Origin: Mangrovibacterium sp041596335
GTDB lineage: Bacteria > Bacteroidota > Bacteroidia > Bacteroidales > Prolixibacteraceae
Length of the DNA stretch: 64,000 nucleotides
Reading direction: 5' to 3'
Assembly: GCF_041596335.1 (NCBI RefSeq)
Contig: NZ_JBFHIT010000014.1
Coordinates: 1-64,000 of the forward strand
Shown: piece by piece, positions 1-8,426 of the stretch
Layout of the letters: each line of letters opens with the position of its first letter
Position numbering within the stretch: the stretch's first letter is position 1
Position numbers and translations under genes: made by a program
The notes under the pieces: generated by a model
The model's input: only the letters and a program-made list of their open reading frames with translations
What the model was told of the DNA's origin: nothing
The model's database searches: none

Positions 1-60
1 GGTGCGTTGGTTTCCGGTGTTTTTTGAATCGATTGCAAATCGATTCTCCCGGTGCGTTGG
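1..60. repeat. Direct repeats flanking a small hairpin
   Basis: The 10-mer GGTGCGTTGG occurs at 1-10 and again at 51-60. Between them lies a 9-bp inverted repeat, GAATCGATT at 26-34 and AATCGATTC at 38-46, with a 3-base loop. The arrangement resembles a small miniature-element-like or REP-like unit, but no transposase is nearby, so its nature is inferred. Confidence 0.5.
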
Positions 61-78
61 TTGCGGTGTCGCTGTTCA

Positions 79-310
79 TCCCGTCATTGCGAGGAGGCAC
101 GACGAAGCCATCTGTTGCTCTATGTAGAGAATATTTAAACGCAAAGACGCAAAGTTTCAAAGAGTTGAACGCGAAGACGCTAGGGCGCTAAGGGTTGTGT
201 TGGCGTTCTCTGTGAAACTCTGTGGGAAACTCCGTGTCCTCTGTGGTTAAATCTTTGAACGCAAAGACGCAAATAGTTAAACGCGAAGACGCTAAGGCGC
301 TAAGTTTAAA
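79..310. repeat. Dispersed-repeat-like noncoding DNA
   Basis: The stretch contains a segment beginning CGTCATTGCGAGGAGGCACG, and near-copies of two motifs. AACGCAAAGACGCAAA appears around 138 and 258, and ACGCGAAGACGCTA(A/G)GGCGCTAAG around 170 and 281. Such wording is familiar from intergenic dispersed repeats of Bacteroidota genomes. No ORF crosses it convincingly. It is called a repeat from the internal near-duplications; copy number elsewhere cannot be seen. Confidence 0.55.
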
Positions 311-394
311 AATTCCAAAGGTTTTTGCGATGGTATGGCCGTTGTTTCTATCGCTATCGAAGCTCTGCGGGGCAGTCTAACGACTCATTACTCT

Positions 395-415
395 TGACTC
401 ATGACTCATGACTCA
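395..415. repeat. TGACTCA heptamer, three tandem copies
   Basis: Three perfect head-to-tail copies of TGACTCA lie at 395-401, 402-408 and 409-415. A related CGACTCA sits just upstream at 381-387. The unit is nearly palindromic. It lies about 65 bases beyond the stop codon of the minus-strand outer-membrane gene. Function unknown; it may be simple slippage-prone repeat DNA. Confidence 0.6.
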
Positions 416-479
416 AGTCTCCCGACTTGCCGCTTCTTCTTCTTCTCTATCGCTCTCCTCTTCTCCGGTCCTTCACGGG

Positions 480-1079
480 CTAGAGTTCGAGGCTGAGTCC
501 CAGTTTAATGTTGCGGGCCGATAATTCGCCCCAAAGAAACCAGCGTTTGGCGATTCGGTAGCGTGCTCCCAGATGGGCGTTGGCCAGCAGATCGAGTTCA
601 TCGCGTTTCTTGCCACCCGCGCCAAAGTAAAGGTCGCCCGACGCACCCAGGTAAACATCCCAGTGGCTGTTGCTGCGCACCGAGCCCGGCGTGGTGAGAT
701 GATAGGCCAGCCGCACACCAACTGACGTGGTTCTCACGGTTCGGTCGTTCTTGTCACTATAGTAAAAATCAGATTGTACTCCGGCGGATAGATGGTCATT
801 CAGCATGAAATCCAATGCTCCGTTGAATCCGAGAACGCTGGGGTAGTTGAAGTGCTCGCCCAGTCCTCCCGATAAATAAACGGCGCCCGGGAGATCGCTG
901 CTCCACAGCTGGTGGCCGGGTGTTTTCGAGTATTTGACGATTGCTGATTCGGAAACTTCGGTTGTCGGCTTGTTGTTGGCTGTTTCTTCGGCAAACAGTT
1001 GAGGGCCGGAGAACAGGCAAAAAGTAAAAAGGCTTAAGCTCGTGAAGAATTTCTTCTTCGGGAGTGGGTAATTTATCAT
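480..1079 (-). CDS. Small outer-membrane beta-barrel protein
   Basis: A 199-residue protein with a basic N-terminus, a hydrophobic stretch at about residues 11-27 and a likely signal-peptidase site near LFAEETANN, so it is exported. The rest alternates in short amphipathic, aromatic-rich segments (for example GARYRIAKRWFLWGELSARN) and ends in a strand-like LGLSLEL, as in 8-stranded OmpA/OmpW-type barrels. The start is ATG at 1079. It sits 60 bases downstream of the UpxY-like gene on the same strand, so both could be cotranscribed. No specific ligand or function can be read. It could equally be annotated as a conserved hypothetical porin-family protein. Confidence 0.65.
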   Translation of the reverse strand: MINYPLPKKKFFTSLSLFTFCLFSGPQLFAEETANNKPTTEVSESAIVKYSKTPGHQLWSSDLPGAVYLSGGLGEHFNYPSVLGFNGALDFMLNDHLSAGVQSDFYYSDKNDRTVRTTSVGVRLAYHLTTPGSVRSNSHWDVYLGASGDLYFGAGGKKRDELDLLANAHLGARYRIAKRWFLWGELSARNIKLGLSLEL

Positions 1080-1139
1080 GGGGTGAAAAAATTTGAGAAT
1101 TCCCGCTGTGTTGTTTAAGGGAATGGATTCGTACTTTAT

Positions 1140-1694
1140 TTAAACGTTTTGCTGACTGTCGGGTGGAAGCAACTCGATTTGGTTGGCGCCCAGTTCCGCG
1201 TGAATGACACAGCCCAGTGCCCGAACGCGCATGAGGATGCGTTTTTTTCCGCGAAGCTCGACAATCTCTCCAATCGCGTCCAGAAACGGCCCCTCGCAAA
1301 CGCGAACCAGCTGCCCTTTCTGCACATACTCGTTGGTAACTTCAACATGCCGGCCTCCATCGCGAAGGAAAATTTTCAGATCGTCGATCTGGTATTCGGG
1401 AATAACTGCCGGCTTTTGGTCGAACGAAACAAATTTAATGACTCCGGGCACAACGAGCACATCGTAGTAGAAACGGATGTCGATATAAACAAACAGGTAG
1501 CCCCGGATCAGCGGCTCTTCCACTTCTTTCTTGCGGTCGCTCCATTGGCGGACTTCCTTTCGCAGCGGCAAATAGCATTCGATCTCTTTTTGCTCAAGGG
1601 CTGCCAGAACCTTCCGTTCGAAGCGCGCCTTGACATAGACCGCAAACCACTGCAAATTCTTTTTCACGTTTCGTTTATTTTTGTTGCTCTTCAC
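1140..1694 (-). CDS. UpxY/NusG-like transcription antiterminator
   Basis: The protein matches the NusG N-terminal fold: WFAVYVKARFERKV near the N-terminus, then LIRGYLFVYIDIRFYYDVLVVPGVIKFVSF, and a KOW-like basic end (VQKGQLVRVCEGPFLDAIGEI). This is the signature of the UpxY group, which modifies RNA polymerase for specific surface-polysaccharide operons. The reading frame stays open upstream to 1874 from a GTG, but that extension is made of an 11-bp repeat array and low-quality sequence, and a -7-like box lies at 1746-1753. I therefore prefer a GTG start at 1694; GTG at 1667 or ATG at 1814 remain possible. Unlike typical upxY genes it does not head the glycosyltransferase cluster: it points away from it, toward the small barrel gene. 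Confidence 0.75.
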   Translation of the reverse strand: MKSNKNKRNVKKNLQWFAVYVKARFERKVLAALEQKEIECYLPLRKEVRQWSDRKKEVEEPLIRGYLFVYIDIRFYYDVLVVPGVIKFVSFDQKPAVIPEYQIDDLKIFLRDGGRHVEVTNEYVQKGQLVRVCEGPFLDAIGEIVELRGKKRILMRVRALGCVIHAELGANQIELLPPDSQQNV

Positions 1695-1745
1695 GGGCAG
1701 GGGCTTGTTCTGGAGCCGGACGGGCTCCTCCCCGTGTCCGTAGTA

Positions 1746-1753
1746 CAAAAGTA
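1746..1753 (-). promoter_or_regulatory. Candidate -7 box TACTTTTG of the upxY-like gene
   Basis: Read on the minus strand the bases are TACTTTTG, a perfect fit to the Bacteroidota -7 consensus TAnnTTTG. A start site about 7 bases downstream would give a leader of roughly 45 bases before the GTG at 1694. No clear -33 TTTG is visible at the right distance, so the call rests on one box only. Confidence 0.35.
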
Positions 1754-1815
1754 GGTAAAAAGTAAGTAAGAAGCTGGTTTTCGCGTGTCGGAATTCGGGC
1801 AATACTTCCTGCATT

Positions 1816-1870
1816 GCTGTGTTCGGACTGCCTTCGGAGTGCGTTCGGTGTCCCTTCGGTGTTCGTTCGG
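1816..1870. repeat. Five 11-bp units, TTCGG phased at one helical turn
   Basis: TTCGG begins at 1822, 1833, 1844, 1855 and 1866, an exact 11-base period. On the minus strand the units read CCGAA followed by six more variable bases. The array lies 60-120 bases upstream of the candidate upxY promoter. Period and motif conservation suit a protein-binding array on one face of the helix, or a variable tandem repeat; both are inference. Confidence 0.7.
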
Positions 1871-3213
1871 TCACCCAACGGTTAATGATCAGGTGTTAGT
1901 TGCTTGTTGAAGGGGCCGGTGATTAGTTTCGTTGTTAAAGATCTTTGGCCTCCCCGGTCGCAGTTGAAAAGCTTTTCGTTCGTTACGCCTGCTGTTCTCT
2001 AATGCCGAAAAAAAGGGCTTCGTGTCTTGGTGTTTCTCCTGTCCGTTTCTTACTTCAACCCTCGCGTTTTGGATCGTAAATGAAGCGGTTTGGCAGGGCT
2101 ACGCCATCTCAGTCACAGTCGTCGACTACTGGTGAAAACAATCTAACAAACCTTTGCCTGCTTGAAAAGAACCGTGAATGACGGCAACAAAACTACGTGA
2201 AAGTATCAAAATGAATGTTAACACAATGAAAACTTGCATGAATGCTTGTGTTTTTAGTGTCAAAAGGTGCATTTCACTTCACGAATGGCGCTTTTTATGT
2301 CCTTTTTCGTGTTTTCGGAAACGTGAACGCGTTTGGGCTAAATCACAGAGCCATTCATTCGTTTTTATTCATTGCCAGAGCGTCGTTCATCCGTGAGTTA
2401 GTTGCTTTTAATTGTTAGATGCAACTCACCGATGGCTGAATCGTTCTTTCATTTCGTGTTCATGTTTGGAGCAACAGCTCGTTTCGGCTACAACCTGATC
2501 ATGCTGCTGTTCGTACATCCAATCATTTTGCCAGCTTCCAAAACGGAAATTGTTGGGGTGAACCAAAACGCAAGCAAGTCGCGAGGGGTGGGGCAAATCG
2601 CTTGTCGTCTGGTGATTCGGCCCTAGCATTCGTTGGTTGAACGAAATGCCTGAACTTTATCAGCTGCTAATTTATTTATTTTTTCAAAAAAAGTGAACGA
2701 GGTATCTGGCGAATGGTGTCCGGATATAGGTTTGGTCGCTTCCTGGGCTTATCGCTGGATCGTGCAAGGGTGTAATTTAGATTCAATAAAAATAACCATG
2801 CCTGATTTTAACTTTTGATCCGAATGAACTGTCCGATAGAACAAAGGGGGGATGGCCGGTTTCCGCATAGAACGTGGGACTGTCCGGTTGTTGCCTGACT
2901 GTCTGATCCCGATCATTTCAGATCCGGACTAAAACGAGAAACGTTGGCTCGGTTCTATGGCATGAACGTAAACGATATCAGCTATTTAAAAAATATTACC
3001 TTTGTCGCATGTTAGCCTGGCAGGACGATAATAAGAGTGGAATCTGTTTTGATTGTCGGGTTAAGAGGATCTAAAATTGCATTGATTTTTTGGCGCTGAG
3101 AATTCAGGAAATCCTGCATTGCACTATTCGAAAAAGGGACGGGAAGGGCGCTCGCTTCGGGGAGAGCCTCCATTTTGGAAATGTAAGGTTGAATATTGTA
3201 AAGAGGAAAATTT
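1871..3213. other. Gene-poor 1.3-kb intergenic region
   Basis: This stretch separates the minus-strand upxY-like gene from the plus-strand beta-helix gene. Only short ORFs with unconvincing composition occur (plus 2178-2396 and 2402-2626, minus 2426-2629). None shows a recognisable domain, signal peptide or good ribosome-binding site. It has irregular base composition and may hold decayed genes and the promoter and leader of the beta-helix gene. I see no insertion-sequence ends or RNA gene. Confidence 0.6.
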
Positions 3214-5853
3214 ATGTGCGTAAGCGAAAACTTAAAGAGAAGGAAAAGCTCGATCGGGCTTGTGTGTGTGTTCTTGATTTTGTTGATAAATCTTATTTTT
3301 AATGGTCGGTCGACCAGTGCGGTTGGTATCCCGGAGATGGAACAGCCGGGGACAGCTTCGTTAGTTTTGGAGGCTGATACTGTTCAAAGTAGCGTAATCA
3401 CAGTAGGTACATCGTCGTGGAGTAGTCTGGCAGAGCAAGACGCTTTTATTCAGTCGTCGTTGGAGGCGGTTGATGCGGACTTGGTTTTTGCCGGTTATTG
3501 CCGGCTTGGCGATCAAACACCTGAACCCGCGAATAAACAGGCTTATCTGGCGCTTGATGCGGGAACAATCTTTGGAAATGAAGTGGAGGAGTTACAGTTC
3601 CTGGTGGGCAATGGAACCGGTTTCGATGTGCTCGAAGTGGCGGAAGTTGCGACAGCTGTCATCACCATTCCATCGGTGCTGAGCAGTCAGCTGCTGACCT
3701 CCGAAATTGACTACAAAGCGGAGGAATCTGGAATTGCCGAAACATCCGGTACAACAACTGCTTTTTCGTATTCGGTGATCCCCGGACAAGAACGGGATTC
3801 GTTAACGGTGGTGCAGGGAGGAGATGCTGACTATTCGGTGTTGAGTTCCGGAACAACAGCTCTGTTGTCGGTTGCCTACGAGAAAGGCGACGAGGCCGAT
3901 GATGCCAATGCCAGCAAACTCACCGTGTTGAACCAACGTGCCGGCAACAATGTGAAAGTAGTGAGCCAGTCGTATGTGGAGCCCGAACCGGAGGTAGTGC
4001 CCGAAGGGTTCGACTTTGGAATGGAGGGGACGTACTTTGTGAGTTCTTCAACAGGCAGCGATAGCAACGACGGTTTATCGGCTGACCGACCCAAAAAGAC
4101 GTTGGCAGCAGTGACCGCGTTAAACCCAAAAGCCGGACAGAAAGTGGCGCTAAAGGCAAGCGACGCATTCGAAGAAACGCTGACAGTCCCAACCAGTGGT
4201 AGTGCCGGGAACCCAATCGTTTACGGTGCATACGGTATCGGCGAAAAACCGGTGATCTCGGGAACTGCTAAGGTAACCGGCTGGGAAAAGTATAGCGGGA
4301 ATATCTATCGCACTAAGGTAAGTTCTGCTGTAACTCAGCTGTTTGTTGACGGAGAGTTTTTGTTGGTATCACGCTATCCGCAAAATGGGTATTATAGCGT
4401 AACTTCCGGGAATGGGAGACAAAGTTTCACGTCAAATGACATCTCCACATCAATTAACTATGCTGGGTCGATGGTTTATCATAAACCCAATGATTGGACA
4501 CTTAAATCGGCACTTGTATCAAGTTCGTCAGGCAATACGGTAACTGCTGACTTGGGCTCTTATAGTTATAAGGCAAACTATGGTGTTTTCTTTGTCAACA
4601 ATCTTGACTTTATGACATACAGCGGAAGTTGGTGTTATGATTCAAGTAACAACTACATCTACCTATGGATGCCTGATTCATCGAATCCATCAAATCATTC
4701 AATCGAAGTTTCTGTTCGGAAGTGTATTGATCTATCATCCAGATCCTATGTGACGATTGAAAACCTGAATGTTCAAAAATCTAATTCAATTGGGATTTAT
4801 CAAGCGGATAATACAGGATCAAACATTACAATAAACAATTGTGTTGTAAATTATTCCTGCGACCACGGAATTTATCTAGGAGTAAACTCCGACTATGCCA
4901 CAATATCAGATTGTCAAATAAATTATTGCGGGAGGGACGGAGTATATACGGATCAATCTGATTATGTTACGGTAACAAGAAACACAATAGTTAGTTGCGG
5001 GATGATAGACTATATGGGAATGTGTTTTACAAAACAACAAGAGGGATCTGGTATCAAGGTAAGAGGCGCTGCTTCCGGAACATCTTTAATAGCTTATAAT
5101 AAGATTACGAACTCAGGCTCGAATGGTATTATGGGAAGCGGTACTGTTGAGTATAACTATCTGGATGGTGCTTGTTTGACTATAGATGATGGTGGCGGGT
5201 TCTATGCAAGTGGAAACAATTCTATTGTAAGATACAATATCATTAAAAATGTTTTGGGGACTGAGGAGGGTGAGCCAGCAGGACGTGGAACAGCTGCATA
5301 CGGCATCTATTTTGATGACAACGTTAGTGGTTCTGTAGCTACTAATAACGTTATTCACAAATGCGGACATGGTGGAATCTATCTGCATAACACAACGAAT
5401 TGTTCAGCTACAAATAATCTTGTTTTTGATGCACAAAGCTCAATTTTAGTAAGATCATCTAGTAATTCTGGAAATCAAGTCACAGGAAATACTATTGTTA
5501 AGACATACGAACAAAGTATAGCAGAGGGAGGCCCACGACTATTAGAGTTTCAGTTGTCATCAACAATATCAGCTTGTGACAACAATATATTCTACAGTGA
5601 AGGCTACGTTGCTTCTTTTAGTGATAATAATGGGGCAACCAGAGATATTGCCTTATGGACTAGTAGAAATGGTTTTGATTCAAACTCAGAATATTACCGA
5701 ACCAATATTGGAACACCGGAATTGTACTACAATGAGACGGATTCAGAGATATTTGTACCCCTAAATGGCGTTTATTATGATGTGGATGGGGCGTTAGTTT
5801 CAAGTTTCAAATTGCGTCCTTTTACAGGAAGGGCTGTAATAAAAGCTAATTGA
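3214..5853 (+). CDS. Large secreted right-handed beta-helix protein
   Basis: An 879-residue exported protein: basic residues then a hydrophobic segment (about residues 15-30) form the signal sequence. Residues ~40-265 are an unrecognised Ser/Thr/Val-rich region. From ~268 (GTYFVSSSTGSDSNDG, then PKKTLAAVTALNPKAGQKV) it matches the DUF1565/pectate-lyase-like entry into a right-handed parallel beta-helix. Repeated Asn-rich turns such as SNITINNCVVNYSCDHGIYLG follow, to about residue 760. Such proteins are usually polysaccharide lyases or epimerases. No T9SS C-terminal sorting domain is evident. AGAGG lies 7-10 bases before ATG. Base composition falls from GC-rich to clearly AT-rich after about 4300, hinting at a mosaic gene. 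It abuts a polysaccharide cluster, so acting on that polymer is plausible. Confidence 0.75.
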   Translation: MCVSENLKRRKSSIGLVCVFLILLINLIFNGRSTSAVGIPEMEQPGTASLVLEADTVQSSVITVGTSSWSSLAEQDAFIQSSLEAVDADLVFAGYCRLGDQTPEPANKQAYLALDAGTIFGNEVEELQFLVGNGTGFDVLEVAEVATAVITIPSVLSSQLLTSEIDYKAEESGIAETSGTTTAFSYSVIPGQERDSLTVVQGGDADYSVLSSGTTALLSVAYEKGDEADDANASKLTVLNQRAGNNVKVVSQSYVEPEPEVVPEGFDFGMEGTYFVSSSTGSDSNDGLSADRPKKTLAAVTALNPKAGQKVALKASDAFEETLTVPTSGSAGNPIVYGAYGIGEKPVISGTAKVTGWEKYSGNIYRTKVSSAVTQLFVDGEFLLVSRYPQNGYYSVTSGNGRQSFTSNDISTSINYAGSMVYHKPNDWTLKSALVSSSSGNTVTADLGSYSYKANYGVFFVNNLDFMTYSGSWCYDSSNNYIYLWMPDSSNPSNHSIEVSVRKCIDLSSRSYVTIENLNVQKSNSIGIYQADNTGSNITINNCVVNYSCDHGIYLGVNSDYATISDCQINYCGRDGVYTDQSDYVTVTRNTIVSCGMIDYMGMCFTKQQEGSGIKVRGAASGTSLIAYNKITNSGSNGIMGSGTVEYNYLDGACLTIDDGGGFYASGNNSIVRYNIIKNVLGTEEGEPAGRGTAAYGIYFDDNVSGSVATNNVIHKCGHGGIYLHNTTNCSATNNLVFDAQSSILVRSSSNSGNQVTGNTIVKTYEQSIAEGGPRLLEFQLSSTISACDNNIFYSEGYVASFSDNNGATRDIALWTSRNGFDSNSEYYRTNIGTPELYYNETDSEIFVPLNGVYYDVDGALVSSFKLRPFTGRAVIKAN

Positions 5854-5985
5854 TCCCTCGCAGACAGGCGATAGTGGCCACAACGGACCATAAATCAAAG
5901 GGTCGAGTCACTGCGGCGGATAGTGATCGTAAAAAGGAATGGTTAACAAGTGACAGTCGTGGACTATTGTAATTTTACTTAAGGC

Positions 5986-6855
5986 TCAGGAGAGGGGGGC
6001 TTTGCAGTTTAAAGTTTGCATATTTCTGTGTTTCCATACTTGTGGAAAAAAGACCCTTAGGTGATTGGTTATATAATGGAAGCAGGCATTGATGATGCCA
6101 TTGTGACGTTTTTCGTATACGAAAAATTCTTCTGGATTATGTCCCAATGGCGAGCGGAAAGCTTTCCATCTTTTTGAGAATGGTTCGTCGGGGTCACACC
6201 AAGTAGAAAGGGATTCATGTTCGTCACATTCACCAAGAATATTTGGTGCAATGATTGATTGAACAGCAAACTTTGCAGCTCGGCGACCATAATCGAAATC
6301 CCCCAGGGCATGTCTGAAGTAAGGATCATTCATGCCCACTTTCAAGAATACAAATCGCGGGATGAGCACGATATTGCCGTTAAAGAAATCACATTTAAGG
6401 GGGGAGGCTTGTGGACTGATCAGCTTGCCTCGAGAATCTCGTCCACCATAGGTGATTATCGCAGGATTAGAAGTTGCGCAGGTTGAACCAACGATAATCT
6501 TCTCATCATCAAATTGGCTGGATGTTGAGAGCAATACGTTTAATGACGATTTAAAAAATACTGTGTCGTCATTGATCCAAAGGTAGTAGTCATAGTCTTT
6601 CTCGTTGGAGGCTTCCATCCATGCTGTGTGCATGCCTCTGTTCCAAAAGAGATTGCCTGAGCCACAGATAATCCGAGTGTCCGGATATCTTTCGGATACT
6701 GCTTCCGAGGTACCATCGGTACTATTGTCGTCGACCATATAAATATCTATTGCTTGCGGTTCATCGGAAGGCTGCAGGTTATTAAGCGAATTAAGGCACG
6801 AGAGCGTTTTAATTTTTCGGTTGTATACAGTTAATAGGATTGCAATTGTTTTCAT
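5986..6855 (-). CDS. Family 2 glycosyltransferase
   Basis: A 289-residue GT-A type enzyme. It starts with the classic MKTIAILLTVYNRKIKTLSCL, followed by YMVDDNSTDGTSEAV and the metal/nucleotide-sugar region YYLWINDDTVFF. It would add one sugar from a nucleotide donor to a lipid-linked repeat unit at the inner face of the cytoplasmic membrane. There is no membrane segment. It is the last gene of the minus-strand polysaccharide cluster, 180 bases after the polymerase-like gene, and is convergent with the beta-helix gene. The donor and acceptor sugars cannot be predicted. Start ATG at 6855. Confidence 0.88.
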   Translation of the reverse strand: MKTIAILLTVYNRKIKTLSCLNSLNNLQPSDEPQAIDIYMVDDNSTDGTSEAVSERYPDTRIICGSGNLFWNRGMHTAWMEASNEKDYDYYLWINDDTVFFKSSLNVLLSTSSQFDDEKIIVGSTCATSNPAIITYGGRDSRGKLISPQASPLKCDFFNGNIVLIPRFVFLKVGMNDPYFRHALGDFDYGRRAAKFAVQSIIAPNILGECDEHESLSTWCDPDEPFSKRWKAFRSPLGHNPEEFFVYEKRHNGIINACFHYITNHLRVFFPQVWKHRNMQTLNCKAPLS

Positions 6856-7035
6856 ATTCTGGAGGCAAATATTATAGGTGATAGGTGATCAAAACACGAA
6901 TGTTTATGAAGTAACATAAACGATCATAGTACTGTGTAGATAAAGGGTTTTAAAATAGGAGTCATTAAATTTTCAGGTTCAGTCGTCCGCCTGAATGAAT
7001 ATAGATAGTTCATGTTGTCATTTTCCCGTCGGGGC

Positions 7036-8376
7036 TCAGGTGCTTTGTTGCATTTCTGTTTTTGATAGGCTTCGCTGAGAGCGAATGGATTTATGGCCTT
7101 TTTTCAGAAGAAATGTGTTTCTGTTCAAGACGATAGGTGATTTGAAATTGGTTAATATCCAAAGTTTGAAGTGGAGATTAGTCATGTTGCGAAATTTTTC
7201 TGAGTATCCAATTCCTATTAGCATCCATAGTGAAACGTTCATTATATCCATCCGGTTAAAGTCTTCAACCCATCCATAAGCAAAGCGGAATGCAATAAAT
7301 ATTCCGATGATCTTCATGTAAATATTTCGGGATCGATAGACTGCAAGGAAAGACGATTGAAAGTAAATGATGCAATACAAAAGCATCCCTGTAATTCCCA
7401 GCCAAGTGAATACGTTTGGGAAGCAAACTTCATTCTTGTGACGTTCATATTTGCCTGTTCCCAGATCTTCAGCGAATTCTCGACCAAACCATGCCGAGTC
7501 ATTTCCCCTGGCAGGACTCCGTCCAAACAACACGTATTGGTTTCTCAGGGCAGACCCAATTACTTCTTCATAGATGAATGTCCGTGTGTCTCCGGCGATA
7601 TCTTCTTCCACCATTTTCCCATTGACCATTCTTTTTTCTACGTATTTCCCTTGGTTTGAAGATAGGTCTTCAAATATGTTAAAGGTTCCTGAAATTCCCA
7701 GAAAAAGAAGAACAATAGGGAATATGAATAAAAAAGTGTGACCAATTTTAAATAAATTAAGTGGTATAGATCTTCGGAAATATACAGCGGAGCTTAGTAA
7801 GAGGACGACAAATGTTTTTATAACCTGACTTCTTGCCCCTAAATCAACAAAAAGCATTAAGGCCATTAAAGCTATAAAAACGATCTGCCATTGTTTTCTC
7901 ATAAGAGGTACAAACATTCCAAGTACGAATATAGGGCCTAAATAAAAGTGGTAGGCCACGGTTGTTAAGCTCCAAATAAAAATTAGTACAAACGGTATTA
8001 ACGCAAATTTGAGCCAAAACCTTAAAGTCCGTCCTACTACAACAGGAGAGTAGAAAGGATAGACAAGTAAGGGCAGTGATAATGAAAAAATCCCATCAAA
8101 CAACTGTTTAAATTCCCAATAGTTTTCGGCAATAAAAGCACCTCTGATTGATCCAATCAGGGCCGTTAGTAAGAAGAGTTTGACTACAATGTAGTTATTC
8201 CTATTTTTCGGATAAAATATAATTTGGTAGTACCAGATTGCTGTTACCAAAATCAAAAGACTTATCAGCCAATAGAAGGCAGTATTCATGACTTGTATTC
8301 TGTTCCATTGATTTACCGAGATAAAGGTCAGGATTAATACAAGAGCAGGAAAAATGTGGTGTTTATTGAAATTCAC
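7036..8376 (-). CDS. Wzy-like O-antigen/exopolysaccharide polymerase
   Basis: A 446-residue polytopic membrane protein with about ten hydrophobic helices and a larger soluble loop (about residues 230-320, including DTRTFIYEEVIGSALRNQYVLFGRSPARGND). That matches the O-antigen ligase/polymerase superfamily, where a long periplasmic loop near the C-terminal half is typical. It lies between a GT4 and a GT2 gene in a cluster with a Wzx-type flippase, so a Wzx/Wzy-dependent polymer is likely. The start is GTG at 8376, 50 bases after the GT4 stop. A ligase role (WaaL-like) cannot be excluded, but position favours polymerase. Confidence 0.75.
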   Translation of the reverse strand: MNFNKHHIFPALVLILTFISVNQWNRIQVMNTAFYWLISLLILVTAIWYYQIIFYPKNRNNYIVVKLFLLTALIGSIRGAFIAENYWEFKQLFDGIFSLSLPLLVYPFYSPVVVGRTLRFWLKFALIPFVLIFIWSLTTVAYHFYLGPIFVLGMFVPLMRKQWQIVFIALMALMLFVDLGARSQVIKTFVVLLLSSAVYFRRSIPLNLFKIGHTFLFIFPIVLLFLGISGTFNIFEDLSSNQGKYVEKRMVNGKMVEEDIAGDTRTFIYEEVIGSALRNQYVLFGRSPARGNDSAWFGREFAEDLGTGKYERHKNEVCFPNVFTWLGITGMLLYCIIYFQSSFLAVYRSRNIYMKIIGIFIAFRFAYGWVEDFNRMDIMNVSLWMLIGIGYSEKFRNMTNLHFKLWILTNFKSPIVLNRNTFLLKKGHKSIRSQRSLSKTEMQQST

Positions 8377-8426
8377 GTGTTACGGGTTTGAGTATGAAGA
8401 AGGCGATTCATGAGATGAGTTGGCTG

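Noticed and set aside
381..415. TGACTCA tandem repeat as a CRISPR array
   Set aside because: Units are 7 bases and contiguous, with no spacers; no cas gene is present in the window.
1695..1874. N-terminal extension of the UpxY-like frame
   Set aside because: It is made of an 11-bp repeat array and of sequence containing a promoter-like box; family members start near the WFAVY motif.
2178..2629. Short ORFs on both strands in the gene-poor region
   Set aside because: Cysteine- and basic-rich translations with no domain, no ribosome-binding site and overlapping frames; they look like chance ORFs.
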